DNA of 5,356 nucleotides from Synechococcaceae cyanobacterium RL_1_2 (GTDB taxonomy: Bacteria > Cyanobacteriota > Cyanobacteriia > Cyanobacteriales > JAAUPO01): NCBI GenBank assembly GCA_012033095.1, contig JAAUPO010000210.1:1-5356 (forward strand), in the 5' to 3' direction. Both the position numbers and the translations under genes were made by a program. Under the pieces are notes generated by a model. It was not told where the DNA came from and made no database searches. It worked only from the letters and a program-made list of their open reading frames with translations. This document shows, one piece after another, positions 1 to 5,004 of this stretch (its first letter is position 1; each line of letters opens with the position of its first letter).

Positions 1-272
1 AAGCCCTAGATCCAGTGCCATTTAATCAGCCCATCTGTTCGGTTATGTCCAATGTTAACCCCCAACCTTCTAAGGATGCAGAGGAGTTAAAAGCTCGTCT
101 GAGTGCGCAAATGACTGGGGGAGTTCGTTGGCGAGAAATTATGCTTAAGTTTAATGAGCTGGAAGTCTCTGAGGCGTGGGAAGTTGGCCCAGGAAAAGTT
201 TTAACGGGGTTGATTAAACGCACTTGCAGCGACATTCAGTTAAACCCAGTTAATTCTGGAGTCAGTTTCTAG
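1..272 (+). CDS. fabD: Malonyl-CoA:ACP transacylase, C-terminal part (partial at window edge)
   Basis: FabD moves the malonyl group from CoA to acyl carrier protein, the entry step of type II fatty acid synthesis in the cytoplasm. Only the last 89 complete codons are present; the first full codon begins at base 3, and the frame is open to the window edge, so the gene starts outside. The GTG at 15 is an internal Val, not a start. The visible text fits the FabD C-terminus closely: ALDPVPFNQP, a VMSNVNPQPS segment, QMTGGVRWRE and, near the end, EVGPGKVLTGLIKRT. These are the family's conserved C-terminal blocks; the catalytic Ser and His lie upstream and are not visible. The TAG stop (270-272) sits inside a 13-bp tandem duplication. 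The next gene is 346 bp away on the same strand, so co-transcription is doubtful. Confidence 0.93.
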   Translation, partial: ALDPVPFNQPICSVMSNVNPQPSKDAEELKARLSAQMTGGVRWREIMLKFNELEVSEAWEVGPGKVLTGLIKRTCSDIQLNPVNSGVSF

Positions 273-315
273 AGTCAGTTTTAAATATCTTAAATATCTA
301 TTGAATACTTTTGCT

Positions 316-380
316 AGAACGTGTTTGAACAGTATCAAATGTTGTTGAGTCATCCCCTAAATCCACAAAATTTGGGGGAC
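316..380. repeat. Degenerate left half of a MITE-like element
   Basis: This stretch is about 85 percent identical by eye to 3357-3421. It shares AGAACGTGTTTGAA, then AGTATCAAAT, TTGT, GAGTC and CCCCTAAATCC. After GGGGGACT (374-381) the two copies no longer align well, and the expected right terminal repeat is not recognisable downstream. It is therefore best read as a decayed or truncated copy of the element described at 3357-3488. Confidence 0.6.
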
Positions 381-503
381 TTGTTTGAATGATTGTCCCC
401 AAAAATCATGTTTCCCAGGACAGAATCGAAATTTTTGCGTAAGTCCTGTGAAAGTCAAACATCTCAAATCAAACTATTGAAGCTCAGGAAATAGATTTTA
501 AAT

Positions 504-536
504 AAATCCAAGAAATCCAAGAAATCCAAGAAATCC
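504..536. repeat. 9-bp tandem repeat, AAATCCAAG x 3.7
   Basis: Three exact units of AAATCCAAG (504-512, 513-521, 522-530) are followed by a partial AAATCC. The array is in the spacer upstream of the permease gene and is not translated. Short tandem arrays of this kind are common in cyanobacterial spacers and can vary in copy number between strains. Confidence 0.85.
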
Positions 537-618
537 GATATAGATGGGATCGCGATCGCGTTAATCCTTAATCGATGGCAGGGTAATTAGGATAAGATAG
601 GCCCACCATTAATTTCCT

Positions 619-1464
619 GTGAGTGATGTTGTTATGACTGCCACCCAAGAACCTAAGATCCTGCCGATGGAAAAGAAAAAGTTTAAATTTTCCTGGCAGG
701 TTTTGTTTGTGGTGTTGATGTTTATCTATATGTACCTGCCGATCGCGGTGTTGACGGTCTATAGTTTCAATGCCTCCGCCTATAGTGTGGGGTGGGAAGG
801 GTTCACGTGGGATTGGTACATCAAATTATTAGATGATGGCCGTATTTTTGGGGCATTAAAAAATAGCTTGATTGTGGCGTTAGTGTCCGTGGCTATTTCT
901 GCCGTGCTAGGAACGTTGATGGCGGTGGGTTTAGCTAAATATCGCTTTCCTGGCAAAACGTTGTACCTGGGCGTTTCTTACCTGCCGTTAATTGTGCCGG
1001 ATATTGCGATCGCGGTAGCAACCCTTGTTTTTTTAGCCGTGGTAGGAACCCCCCTAAGTATCTGGACAATCATTGCAGCCCATATTGTATTTTGCTTAGC
1101 CTACGTCGCGATCGTGGTTTCGGCTCGCCTTTCCAGCCTTGATCCCAACCTCCAAGAAGCCGCCCTTGATTTAGGGGCTACTCCAGTGCAGGCTTTCATG
1201 AAAGTATTACTACCCCAACTAACCCCAGGTATTGTCGCCGGATGTTTACTTTCCTTTGTGTTGAGCATGGATGATTTTTTAATATCTAGCTTTACCGCCG
1301 GTACCGGGGCAACCACCCTACCCATGGAAATTTTTAGTCGTATCCGCACAGGGGTCAAACCGGACATCAATGCCCTGAGTGTATTCTTATTGCTGATTTC
1401 CGGCGCGATCGCGTTTCTTGCTGAATATATCCGTTACCAAGGGGAGAAAAAACGTTTGCAGTAA
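619..1464 (+). CDS. potC: ABC transporter permease, spermidine/putrescine PotC type
   Basis: This is an inner-membrane permease subunit of a binding-protein-dependent importer, by family for spermidine/putrescine. The 281-residue product matches PotC in length and layout. A basic N-terminal stretch (KKKFKF, about residues 19-24) precedes six hydrophobic segments at roughly 27-48, 82-105, 117-141, 147-168, 205-225 and 252-270. The EAA loop that contacts the ATPase is clear: EAALDLGATP starts at residue 170, followed by a conserved Gly and LPQLTPGI. The SMDDFLISSF segment (216-225) is typical of PotC. The frame can begin at GTG 619 or at ATG 634 (MTATQEPK); neither has a good ribosome binding site, and I slightly prefer the ATG. 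No PotA, PotB or PotD gene is in the window, so its partners must be encoded elsewhere. Substrate is inferred from the family. Confidence 0.9.
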   Translation: MSDVVMTATQEPKILPMEKKKFKFSWQVLFVVLMFIYMYLPIAVLTVYSFNASAYSVGWEGFTWDWYIKLLDDGRIFGALKNSLIVALVSVAISAVLGTLMAVGLAKYRFPGKTLYLGVSYLPLIVPDIAIAVATLVFLAVVGTPLSIWTIIAAHIVFCLAYVAIVVSARLSSLDPNLQEAALDLGATPVQAFMKVLLPQLTPGIVAGCLLSFVLSMDDFLISSFTAGTGATTLPMEIFSRIRTGVKPDINALSVFLLLISGAIAFLAEYIRYQGEKKRLQ

Positions 1465-1541
1465 GTCTGCCATCAAACAATCAATTCAATTAAGGTATAG
1501 CCGTAGCCACAATAAATAATTACCAGAATAACTACTACAAA

Positions 1542-1561
1542 GGGTCGATGATCATCGGCCC
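1542..1561. repeat. 20-bp dyad with perfect 12-bp core CGATGATCATCG
   Basis: CGATGATCATCG (1546-1557) is a perfect palindrome. Its flanks GGGT and GCCC extend the pairing to 20 bp with one G-T pair. It is followed by CTACAG rather than a T-run, so it is not a standard terminator, although it lies 78 bp after the permease stop codon and could slow or protect transcripts. The GGCCCCTAC end resembles palindromic GGGGC...GCCCC spacer repeats common in cyanobacteria; that link is from memory. Confidence 0.5.
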
Positions 1562-1651
1562 CTACAGAATAAAGCGTTATCAAGGGTTGTTGCTTCAGGT
1601 GCATCTTCAATCTTAACTGCACTGACTACAGCTATCTTGGGTAAAAATTGA

Positions 1652-1689
1652 TGATGGTTAACCCTTCCTTGACAATGCTTTAACCATCA
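1652..1689. repeat. Stem-loop, 10-bp perfect stem
   Basis: TGATGGTTAA (1652-1661) pairs perfectly with TTAACCATCA (1680-1689) around an 18-base loop. It lies between two convergent genes and between two CTACAGCTAT direct repeats. There is no T-run on either side, so a role as transcription terminator is possible but not shown; it may simply be the core of the surrounding repeat element. Confidence 0.5.
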
Positions 1690-1740
1690 CTAGGGCTACA
1701 GCTATAGCTAAGATTCAAAGGATTTAAACCTAGGATTTAA

Positions 1741-2736
1741 CTAGATTTTTAAAATTTTTCTTCCCCATTTGCGGGGTTCGCTTGCCCGACGAATATTACG
1801 CCAAATTTGGGTTGCGGCGAGGGTGCCATCGGCCACCGCGATCGAAACTTGATTCAGACCTTTTTTAATATCCCCCAGTGCAAAAATACGAGGGTGACTT
1901 GTTTGACACATGTCATTGGTCAATAAATTATTGCCATCCCGCTCCAAGCCTTCAATATTTTTGAGATAGTGGTCATGGTAAATAGACCCCATGCTAATTA
2001 AACCAGTCGTGGCTTCCACCGTTTGACCGTCGGTTAATTTAACACCGCTCATTTTATGATTTTCTCCTAAAAATTCCGCGATCGGGGCTTCATAGAGGGG
2101 ATAACCATGGTCGGCTAACTTTTGCTTCCTTTGATCACTGACCTCAAACGCCCCATGGGTCAACACAGAAATGTAAGGGGTAAACCAATTCAACACAAAG
2201 GCCGCTTCAATTTGTCCTTCAGAACTGGGAATTAAAATCGCTTTTTGATCCCACATATCAAAACCATCACAGATCATGCACACGTGAAGGGTGTACCCCG
2301 CATAATCAAACACGTTTTGCATATTTTCTAGTTGGGGTAGCACGTCAATAATGCCCGATGCGGCAATGAGATATTTGCTGCGGAACACGGGATAAATACT
2401 ATCTTTTTTGCCTACTTTGACCTTAACAGCAAAGGTATCCCCTTCGTCCTGGACATCTTCAACGTAAGCTCGAAAAAAATCTGCACCCCACGCGATCGCT
2501 TGTTTTTCCCCATGTTGAAGTACGGTGCGTCCTGGGGTTTCTGGATCAATTCCCACATAATTACGTACTTCCTGCATCCAGAAAGAACGGCCCTTACCTT
2601 TTTCAATTACTAACGCTTTTAAGCCATAACGGGCAAGGTAAATAGCTGCGGATAACCCTCCCATTCCCCCACCGACAATGATGGCATCATAAACAGTGTC
2701 TAAACGGCTTTCAAAATTGCTTTTGGATAATTTCAT
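1741..2736 (-). CDS. Thioredoxin-reductase-like FAD disulfide oxidoreductase, DDOR type
   Basis: This 331-residue flavoprotein has the thioredoxin reductase fold order. An FAD-binding Rossmann motif VGGGMGG (21-27) is followed by an acidic strand end VIEK (43-46), a redox CxxC (C153-M-I-C156) followed by DGFD, and the second FAD contact ALGDI (286-290). The position where NADPH-dependent enzymes carry GxGxxA and an HRR motif instead reads LIPSSEGQIEAAF (168-180) and then VLTHG, so the usual NADPH site appears lost. This combination is what is known from the cyanobacterial diflavin-linked disulfide oxidoreductases, where a second FAD occupies that domain; assignment to that group is inference. 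The start is supported by AGAAGGA, whose AAGGA ends 8 bases before the ATG. The electron donor and disulfide partner are unknown. It is divergent from an Fe-S carrier gene 177 bp away. Confidence 0.85.
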   Translation of the reverse strand: MKLSKSNFESRLDTVYDAIIVGGGMGGLSAAIYLARYGLKALVIEKGKGRSFWMQEVRNYVGIDPETPGRTVLQHGEKQAIAWGADFFRAYVEDVQDEGDTFAVKVKVGKKDSIYPVFRSKYLIAASGIIDVLPQLENMQNVFDYAGYTLHVCMICDGFDMWDQKAILIPSSEGQIEAAFVLNWFTPYISVLTHGAFEVSDQRKQKLADHGYPLYEAPIAEFLGENHKMSGVKLTDGQTVEATTGLISMGSIYHDHYLKNIEGLERDGNNLLTNDMCQTSHPRIFALGDIKKGLNQVSIAVADGTLAATQIWRNIRRASEPRKWGRKILKI

Positions 2737-2744
2737 GGTGGTTT

Positions 2745-2749
2745 TCCTT
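2745..2749 (-). promoter_or_regulatory. Ribosome binding site of the DDOR-like gene
   Basis: On the minus strand AAGGA lies 8 bases upstream of the ATG at 2736-2734. It is the best Shine-Dalgarno match in the window and fixes the start of this gene. Confidence 0.75.
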
Positions 2750-2792
2750 CTGGCCCAGGGCTGAATGATTGGATTATTTTAACCTAGCAAAT

Positions 2793-2844
2793 CCTAAGCA
2801 ATTAGGTAAAAATTTTACGACGTAATGTTTGGTATAAATAGAAT
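2793..2844. promoter_or_regulatory. Divergent intergenic control region with dyads and -10-like boxes
   Basis: The spacer between the divergent flavoprotein and Fe-S carrier genes (2737-2913) must hold both promoters. It contains the small stem CCTAA-GCAA-TTAGG (2793-2806), immediately followed by the dyad GTAAAA-A-TTTTAC (2806-2818), a plausible operator. On the plus strand TATAAA (2833-2838) and TAGAAT (2839-2844) are -10-like; TTTACG (2814-2819) could be a -35 for TAGAAT with a 19-base gap. If so, the dyad overlaps the -35. A further palindrome ACCTAGGT sits at 2892-2899. All of this is inspection only. Confidence 0.3.
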
Positions 2845-2913
2845 AATGACCTCCATCCTTACAACGAATGAAGGCCCCAAGTATTTCAGTCACCTAGGTA
2901 ATTTGAGTAATCA

Positions 2914-3252
2914 ATGATCAACTTTAGTAAATCGGCCATCAAGGAATTACAACGGTGGCAACGAGCAAGGGAAGAAGAATTTAGCGAAGTACGCCTAGCG
3001 GTAGAATCTGGCGGTTGTTTAGATCTACATTATGATTTTGCTTTTACTTCGGAAGGGGCAGCGGACGATGAGTTAAGTTATCCGGTGGCTGACTCCCTAA
3101 TGATTTTAATTAAGGTGAAAGATGCTCCTTATTTGGAAAATTTAAAAATTGATTTTTCTGAAGATCTTATGGGGGGAGCTTTTCGGTTTATTAATCCCAA
3201 CGTGGCAGAAACCTGTGGTTGCAGTCAATCGTTTACTTTACCTGCCCAGTGA
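2914..3252 (+). CDS. A-type iron-sulfur cluster carrier (IscA/SufA/HesB-like)
   Basis: A-type carriers accept or hold Fe-S clusters or iron and pass them to apo-proteins in the cytoplasm. The 112-residue product has the family length and all three signature cysteines: C35 in SGGCLDL, and C101 and C103 in the C-terminal TCGCSQSF. The start MINFSKSAIKEL matches the usual N-terminal strand and helix, and FINPN (92-96) precedes the CxC as in the family. The usual CGCGxSF reads CGCSQSF here. The ATG at 2914 has only a weak upstream GAG as ribosome binding site. Cyanobacteria usually carry more than one A-type protein, and I cannot decide from this sequence which one this is, so no symbol is given. 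It is transcribed away from the DDOR-like gene and followed by a long spacer, so it is probably monocistronic. Confidence 0.92.
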   Translation: MINFSKSAIKELQRWQRAREEEFSEVRLAVESGGCLDLHYDFAFTSEGAADDELSYPVADSLMILIKVKDAPYLENLKIDFSEDLMGGAFRFINPNVAETCGCSQSFTLPAQ

Positions 3253-3256
3253 TTTT

Positions 3257-3284
3257 GGGGATCAGGGATTAGGGATTAGGGGGC
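3257..3284. repeat. Degenerate 7-bp tandem repeat (AGGGATT type)
   Basis: Four consecutive heptamers read GGGGATC, AGGGATT, AGGGATT and AGGGGGC, starting 5 bases after the Fe-S carrier stop codon. Short tandemly repeated heptamers are well known in cyanobacterial spacers. It has no evident role. Confidence 0.7.
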
Positions 3285-3356
3285 CTAGTTGCGATCGCGT
3301 CAGTTGAGGCTCTAATTCTTAAATCGGATTACATTGTATGAATGTATAAAAGCCTT

Positions 3357-3488
3357 AGAACGTGTTTGAAAAGTATCAAATATTGTGGAGTCGCCCCCTA
3401 AATCCCCCAATTTGGGGAACTTTATTGCTCAAAATTTAGGTGATTTCCCCCAGATTGGGGGTCAAGGGGGACTTTTGAAACACATTCT
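3357..3488. mobile_element. 132-bp MITE-like element with 18-bp terminal inverted repeats
   Basis: The left end AGAACGTGTTTGAAAAGT (3357-3374) matches the reverse complement of the right end ACTTTTGAAACACATTCT (3471-3488) at 16 of 18 positions. The arms continue as an imperfect inverted repeat, each carrying a C-run/G-run mini-palindrome (CCCCCAATTTGGGG at 3404-3417, CCCCCAGATTGGGGG at 3447-3461). There is no coding frame. A partial second copy lies at 316-380. These are the hallmarks of a miniature inverted-repeat element that would need a transposase supplied elsewhere. TA occurs at or next to both ends (3356-3357, 3489-3490), but the fit is off by a base, so the target duplication is unresolved. 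Confidence 0.7.
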
Positions 3489-3543
3489 TACTTCTTACTT
3501 CTTAATTCCTACTTCTGACCAATGGAATGAAAAATAGATTGTA

Positions 3544-3565
3544 ATTTTATGCCAAGCAGTACTAG
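3544..3565 (+). repeat. 22-bp repeat, copy A
   Basis: This copy begins ATTTTATGCCAA and ends AGTACTAG. It matches copy B at 4738-4759 at 19 of 22 positions, in the same orientation. Its last base is the G of the GTG used as start of the unknown gene. A weaker relative of the ATAGTATTAG end may lie at 4462-4471. Confidence 0.65.
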
Positions 3566-4281
3566 TGGGACAGTTAGAAATCAAACATCCGACCTTACGC
3601 ATCAGATCTAGAATTTCCTTGGGGTATGGTTTAGGGGAAATGCTTCGTCATCTCTATCAAGATGTGTGGCCCGATTACGGGGAAGTACTATATCTGGCTC
3701 CGACTAATATGGGATTGGTCTATCACAGTGCGATCGCCCAGGGCTTACAAAAGCATTTTGACCATAATGTCGCCTTTGCCCTAACAGATGTGATGGAGAA
3801 ATTAGCTCAATCATCTACTTCCTTGACAGTGGGGCAAGATCATTATCAATTTCAGTATCAAGCCAATTTTAACCAAGGGACGATCCTCTTTACCCTAGAG
3901 CCTGGAAGCCTGAGTCCCTGGTTATCTAATCTCTATCAATCCTGGGGAGAATCTAGTGTTGTTATTCCCCCCATGGCCATTACTATTAGCGATCGCGATG
4001 GGCTAAGTCAATATGGCCATGCCCGCTGTTGTGCCTTATTACGGGGGGGCGATGATGATGGATTACTGCTCCCTAATCCCCCCTGGCCAACCTTGATGGA
4101 TCATGGGCCCTCCTGGAACCTAGTGCGGGCGATCGCGTTATGTTGTGATCGCTGTGAATCCCCCACCAATAAACCTAATTGGCATAAAGCCGCTCTCCAA
4201 CTCACGGAAGCCCTGCTTCAATATGATCGCTCCTCCCCAGCCACCGAGTTCCCAACCCAAACCCCATCCATAGCAAGTTAG
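3565..4281 (+). CDS. Conserved-looking hypothetical protein, function not recognised
   Basis: The frame encodes 238 residues with strongly coding-like composition and three internal HIP1 octamers, which supports a real cyanobacterial gene. I do not recognise the family. The protein appears soluble: no signal peptide or membrane segment is seen. The N-terminal half has a hydrophobic strand VLYLAPTNMG (41-50), then LVYHSAIAQGLQKHF, which resembles alternating strands and helices. The C-terminal half has paired cysteines C155-C156 and C193-C194-x-x-C197 and an acidic GGDDDG (161-166). The last 20 or so residues are Pro/Ser/Thr-rich and probably disordered. The GTG at 3565 has no ribosome binding site and lies at the edge of a repeat; the frame is open back to 3538 without an ATG. 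TTG 3619 and ATG 3640 are alternatives. The real N-terminus could have been altered by the repeat. Confidence 0.75.
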   Translation: MGQLEIKHPTLRIRSRISLGYGLGEMLRHLYQDVWPDYGEVLYLAPTNMGLVYHSAIAQGLQKHFDHNVAFALTDVMEKLAQSSTSLTVGQDHYQFQYQANFNQGTILFTLEPGSLSPWLSNLYQSWGESSVVIPPMAITISDRDGLSQYGHARCCALLRGGDDDGLLLPNPPWPTLMDHGPSWNLVRAIALCCDRCESPTNKPNWHKAALQLTEALLQYDRSSPATEFPTQTPSIAS

Positions 4282-4283
4282 CC

Positions 4284-4373
4284 CTAGTAGCGATCGTGCA
4301 AAAGCTCCTCCATTTCATCCTTACCCAAAAACTGAATATTTCTGCCCCCACCCACCTTTAAGCCACCGGACAT
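4284..4373 (-). CDS. Possible small protein or gene remnant (29 codons)
   Basis: On the minus strand an ATG at 4373 opens a 29-residue frame beginning MSGGLKVGGG and ending EMEELLHDRY, with the stop at 4286-4284. The frame stays open another 14 codons upstream (to a TAA at 4418-4416), where it reads FQPYLFPIIIQKDY. The residue mix (Lys, Asp, Glu, Gly, Leu) is protein-like and unlike the surrounding spacer. No ribosome binding site precedes the ATG. It could be a small gene, the surviving C-terminus of a decayed gene, or chance. I recognise no family. It is convergent with the unknown gene, with only two bases between their stop codons. Confidence 0.3.
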   Translation of the reverse strand: MSGGLKVGGGRNIQFLGKDEMEELLHDRY

Positions 4374-4610
4374 ATAGTCTTTTTGAATGATTATGGGAAA
4401 TAAGTAGGGCTGAAATTAGCCTATGGCAAGGAGCAAAATCCCACACTAAACTCAACTGGCTATAGTATCAGATTCCTATCCCAATTTGGTAGTCCTATAC
4501 AAGTAAGGATCAGAAAGACTAAACCCCTTGATAATCAATTATCCTGGGTCTAAATATCCTTACAGCTTTAGCACTACCACCAATTTTATAAAATAGGACA
4601 GATGATAAAA

Positions 4611-4643
4611 TTGTGAAATCTTTACTATATAGTCTTTTCACAA
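4611..4643. repeat. Nested inverted repeat
   Basis: TTGTGAAA (4611-4618) pairs with TTTCACAA (4636-4643), and the loop contains the perfect 10-bp palindrome ACTATATAGT (4624-4633). It lies in the spacer downstream of both flanking genes. It may be a bidirectional transcription end signal or part of a decayed repeat; no T-run supports the former. Confidence 0.45.
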
Positions 4644-4713
4644 ATTCATAGGATGCCTATTCAAGCCAATTTGGCATTACTTTCTACTCCTTAACCAAGG
4701 AATGGCAAATAAA

Positions 4714-4735
4714 TTATAGATTCATTATAGATTCA
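4714..4735. repeat. 11-bp tandem duplication TTATAGATTCA x 2
   Basis: Two exact copies lie side by side (4714-4724, 4725-4735), directly before copy B of the 22-bp repeat. The related text TAGATTGTA precedes copy A (3535-3543), so the repeat unit is longer than 22 bp and this copy has an internal duplication. Confidence 0.7.
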
Positions 4736-4737
4736 TG

Positions 4738-4759
4738 ATTTTATGCCAAATAGTATTAG
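4738..4759 (+). repeat. 22-bp repeat, copy B
   Basis: It begins ATTTTATGCCAA and ends AGTATTAG, matching copy A (3544-3565) at 19 of 22 positions. Bases 4756-4758 are the stop codon (TAA on the minus strand) of ycf34, so the repeat overlaps the gene's end without changing the conserved C-terminal residues. Confidence 0.65.
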
Positions 4760-5004
4760 GTCGGCACCGGTAAGCCCGGCATCAACCGAGCCCATTTCCC
4801 CTGTTCTTCCAAAAAGGAACTGCACCCCACCACATCCCATTCCATTTCAATGGTTTCCGCATCGGTACGAATATTGACGTTAATGGTGGGCTCCTGGGCA
4901 ATAAAATCAGGCTCCTCCGTCAAATGGGGTTGTTGATGCTGATTCTCCACTGCGTAATAGGTTTCACAACGATCAACGTAATGGCAATTAATACAAATAC
5001 ACAT
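4756..5004 (-). CDS. ycf34: Ycf34 family Fe-S protein
   Basis: Ycf34 is a small protein of cyanobacteria and some algal plastids. In Synechocystis it has been reported to bind an iron-sulfur cluster and to affect photosynthetic electron transport. The 82-residue product is full length and has the family's N-terminal cysteine cluster MCICINCHYVDRC (C2, C4, C7, C13), followed by HQQPHL (22-27), the conserved PTINVNIRTD block (39-48), MEWDVVGCSSFLEE (54-67, with C61) and the typical Pro-Thr end. The start is supported by GGAG on the minus strand (5019-5016), 11 bases before the ATG. It is a single gene here: the next downstream sequence is a spacer and the next gene is on the other strand. Identity is secure; the mechanism is not known from the sequence. 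Confidence 0.95.
   Translation of the reverse strand: MCICINCHYVDRCETYYAVENQHQQPHLTEEPDFIAQEPTINVNIRTDAETIEMEWDVVGCSSFLEEQGKWARLMPGLPVPT

Larger units (their letters stand above)
273..618. other. Non-coding spacer between fabD and potC-like gene
   Basis: No credible coding frame is seen. The spacer holds, in order: a 9-bp tandem pair TTAAATATC (281-298), a degenerate fragment of a MITE-like repeat (316-380), a 9-bp tandem array (504-536), a HIP1 octamer (552-559) and, just before the permease gene, an imperfect inverted pair ATCCTTAAT / AATTAGGAT (564-593) followed by TAAGAT (593-598). TAAGAT could act as a -10 element for the permease gene, but no good -35 lies at the right distance, so this is weak. 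Confidence 0.6.
1496..1706. repeat. Possible small non-autonomous element with 13-bp terminal inverted repeats
   Basis: TATAGCCGTAGCC at 1496-1508 pairs with GGCTACAGCTATA at 1694-1706 with one mismatch, bounding a 211-bp AT-rich segment without a gene. Inside, CTACAGCTAT occurs twice as a direct repeat (1626-1635 and 1696-1705) on either side of a stem-loop. I see no clear target-site duplication outside the ends, so mobile origin is inference. Confidence 0.35.
1465..1740. other. Non-coding spacer after potC-like gene
   Basis: The spacer lies between the 3' ends of two convergent genes. Most of it (1496-1706) looks like a small inserted element with short terminal inverted repeats. It also carries a 20-bp dyad (1542-1561), a 10-bp stem-loop (1652-1689) and a direct repeat GGATTTAA (1720-1727 and 1733-1740) just after the stop codon of the minus-strand gene. 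No T-rich intrinsic terminator was found for either gene. Confidence 0.6.
3253..3564. other. Repeat-rich non-coding spacer
   Basis: The spacer holds a degenerate heptamer array (3257-3284), a HIP1 octamer (3291-3298), a MITE-like element (3357-3488), and a short pyrimidine-rich CTTACTTCTTACTTCTT tract (3487-3503). At its end is the first copy of a 22-bp repeat (3544-3565) that touches the next gene. I see no coding frame. No clear promoter for the 3565 gene was found. Confidence 0.6.
4282..4755. other. Spacer between the unknown gene and ycf34, with repeats
   Basis: The first 90 bases hold a short minus-strand frame that reads like protein (4284-4373). The remainder is AT-rich and non-coding. 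It carries the palindrome GATAATCAATTATC (4530-4543), a nested inverted repeat (4611-4643), the short dyad GCCAA-T-TTGGC (4665-4675), an 11-bp tandem pair (4714-4735) and the second copy of the 22-bp repeat (4738-4759). The two flanking genes are convergent, so one of these hairpins may end transcription, but none has a clear T-run. Confidence 0.55.

Noticed and set aside
26..235. Open frame on the minus strand inside the fabD end
   Set aside because: It is antisense to clearly conserved FabD sequence and has no independent support.
1101..1370. Open frame on the minus strand within the permease gene
   Set aside because: It is antisense to the conserved EAA loop region and its product has no protein-like features of its own.
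1542..1561. Intrinsic terminator for the permease gene
   Set aside because: The dyad is strong but is followed by CTACAG instead of a T-run, so I list it only as a dyad.
2412..2606. Second minus-strand frame inside the flavoprotein gene
   Set aside because: It overlaps the flavoprotein in another frame; the flavoprotein motifs are unambiguous.
3257..3284. CRISPR array
   Set aside because: The units are 7 bp with no spacers and no cas genes nearby; it is a simple tandem repeat.
3549..3611. ATG at 3549 as start of the unknown gene
   Set aside because: It is out of frame with the 238-codon frame and meets a stop after 20 codons (TAG at 3609-3611).
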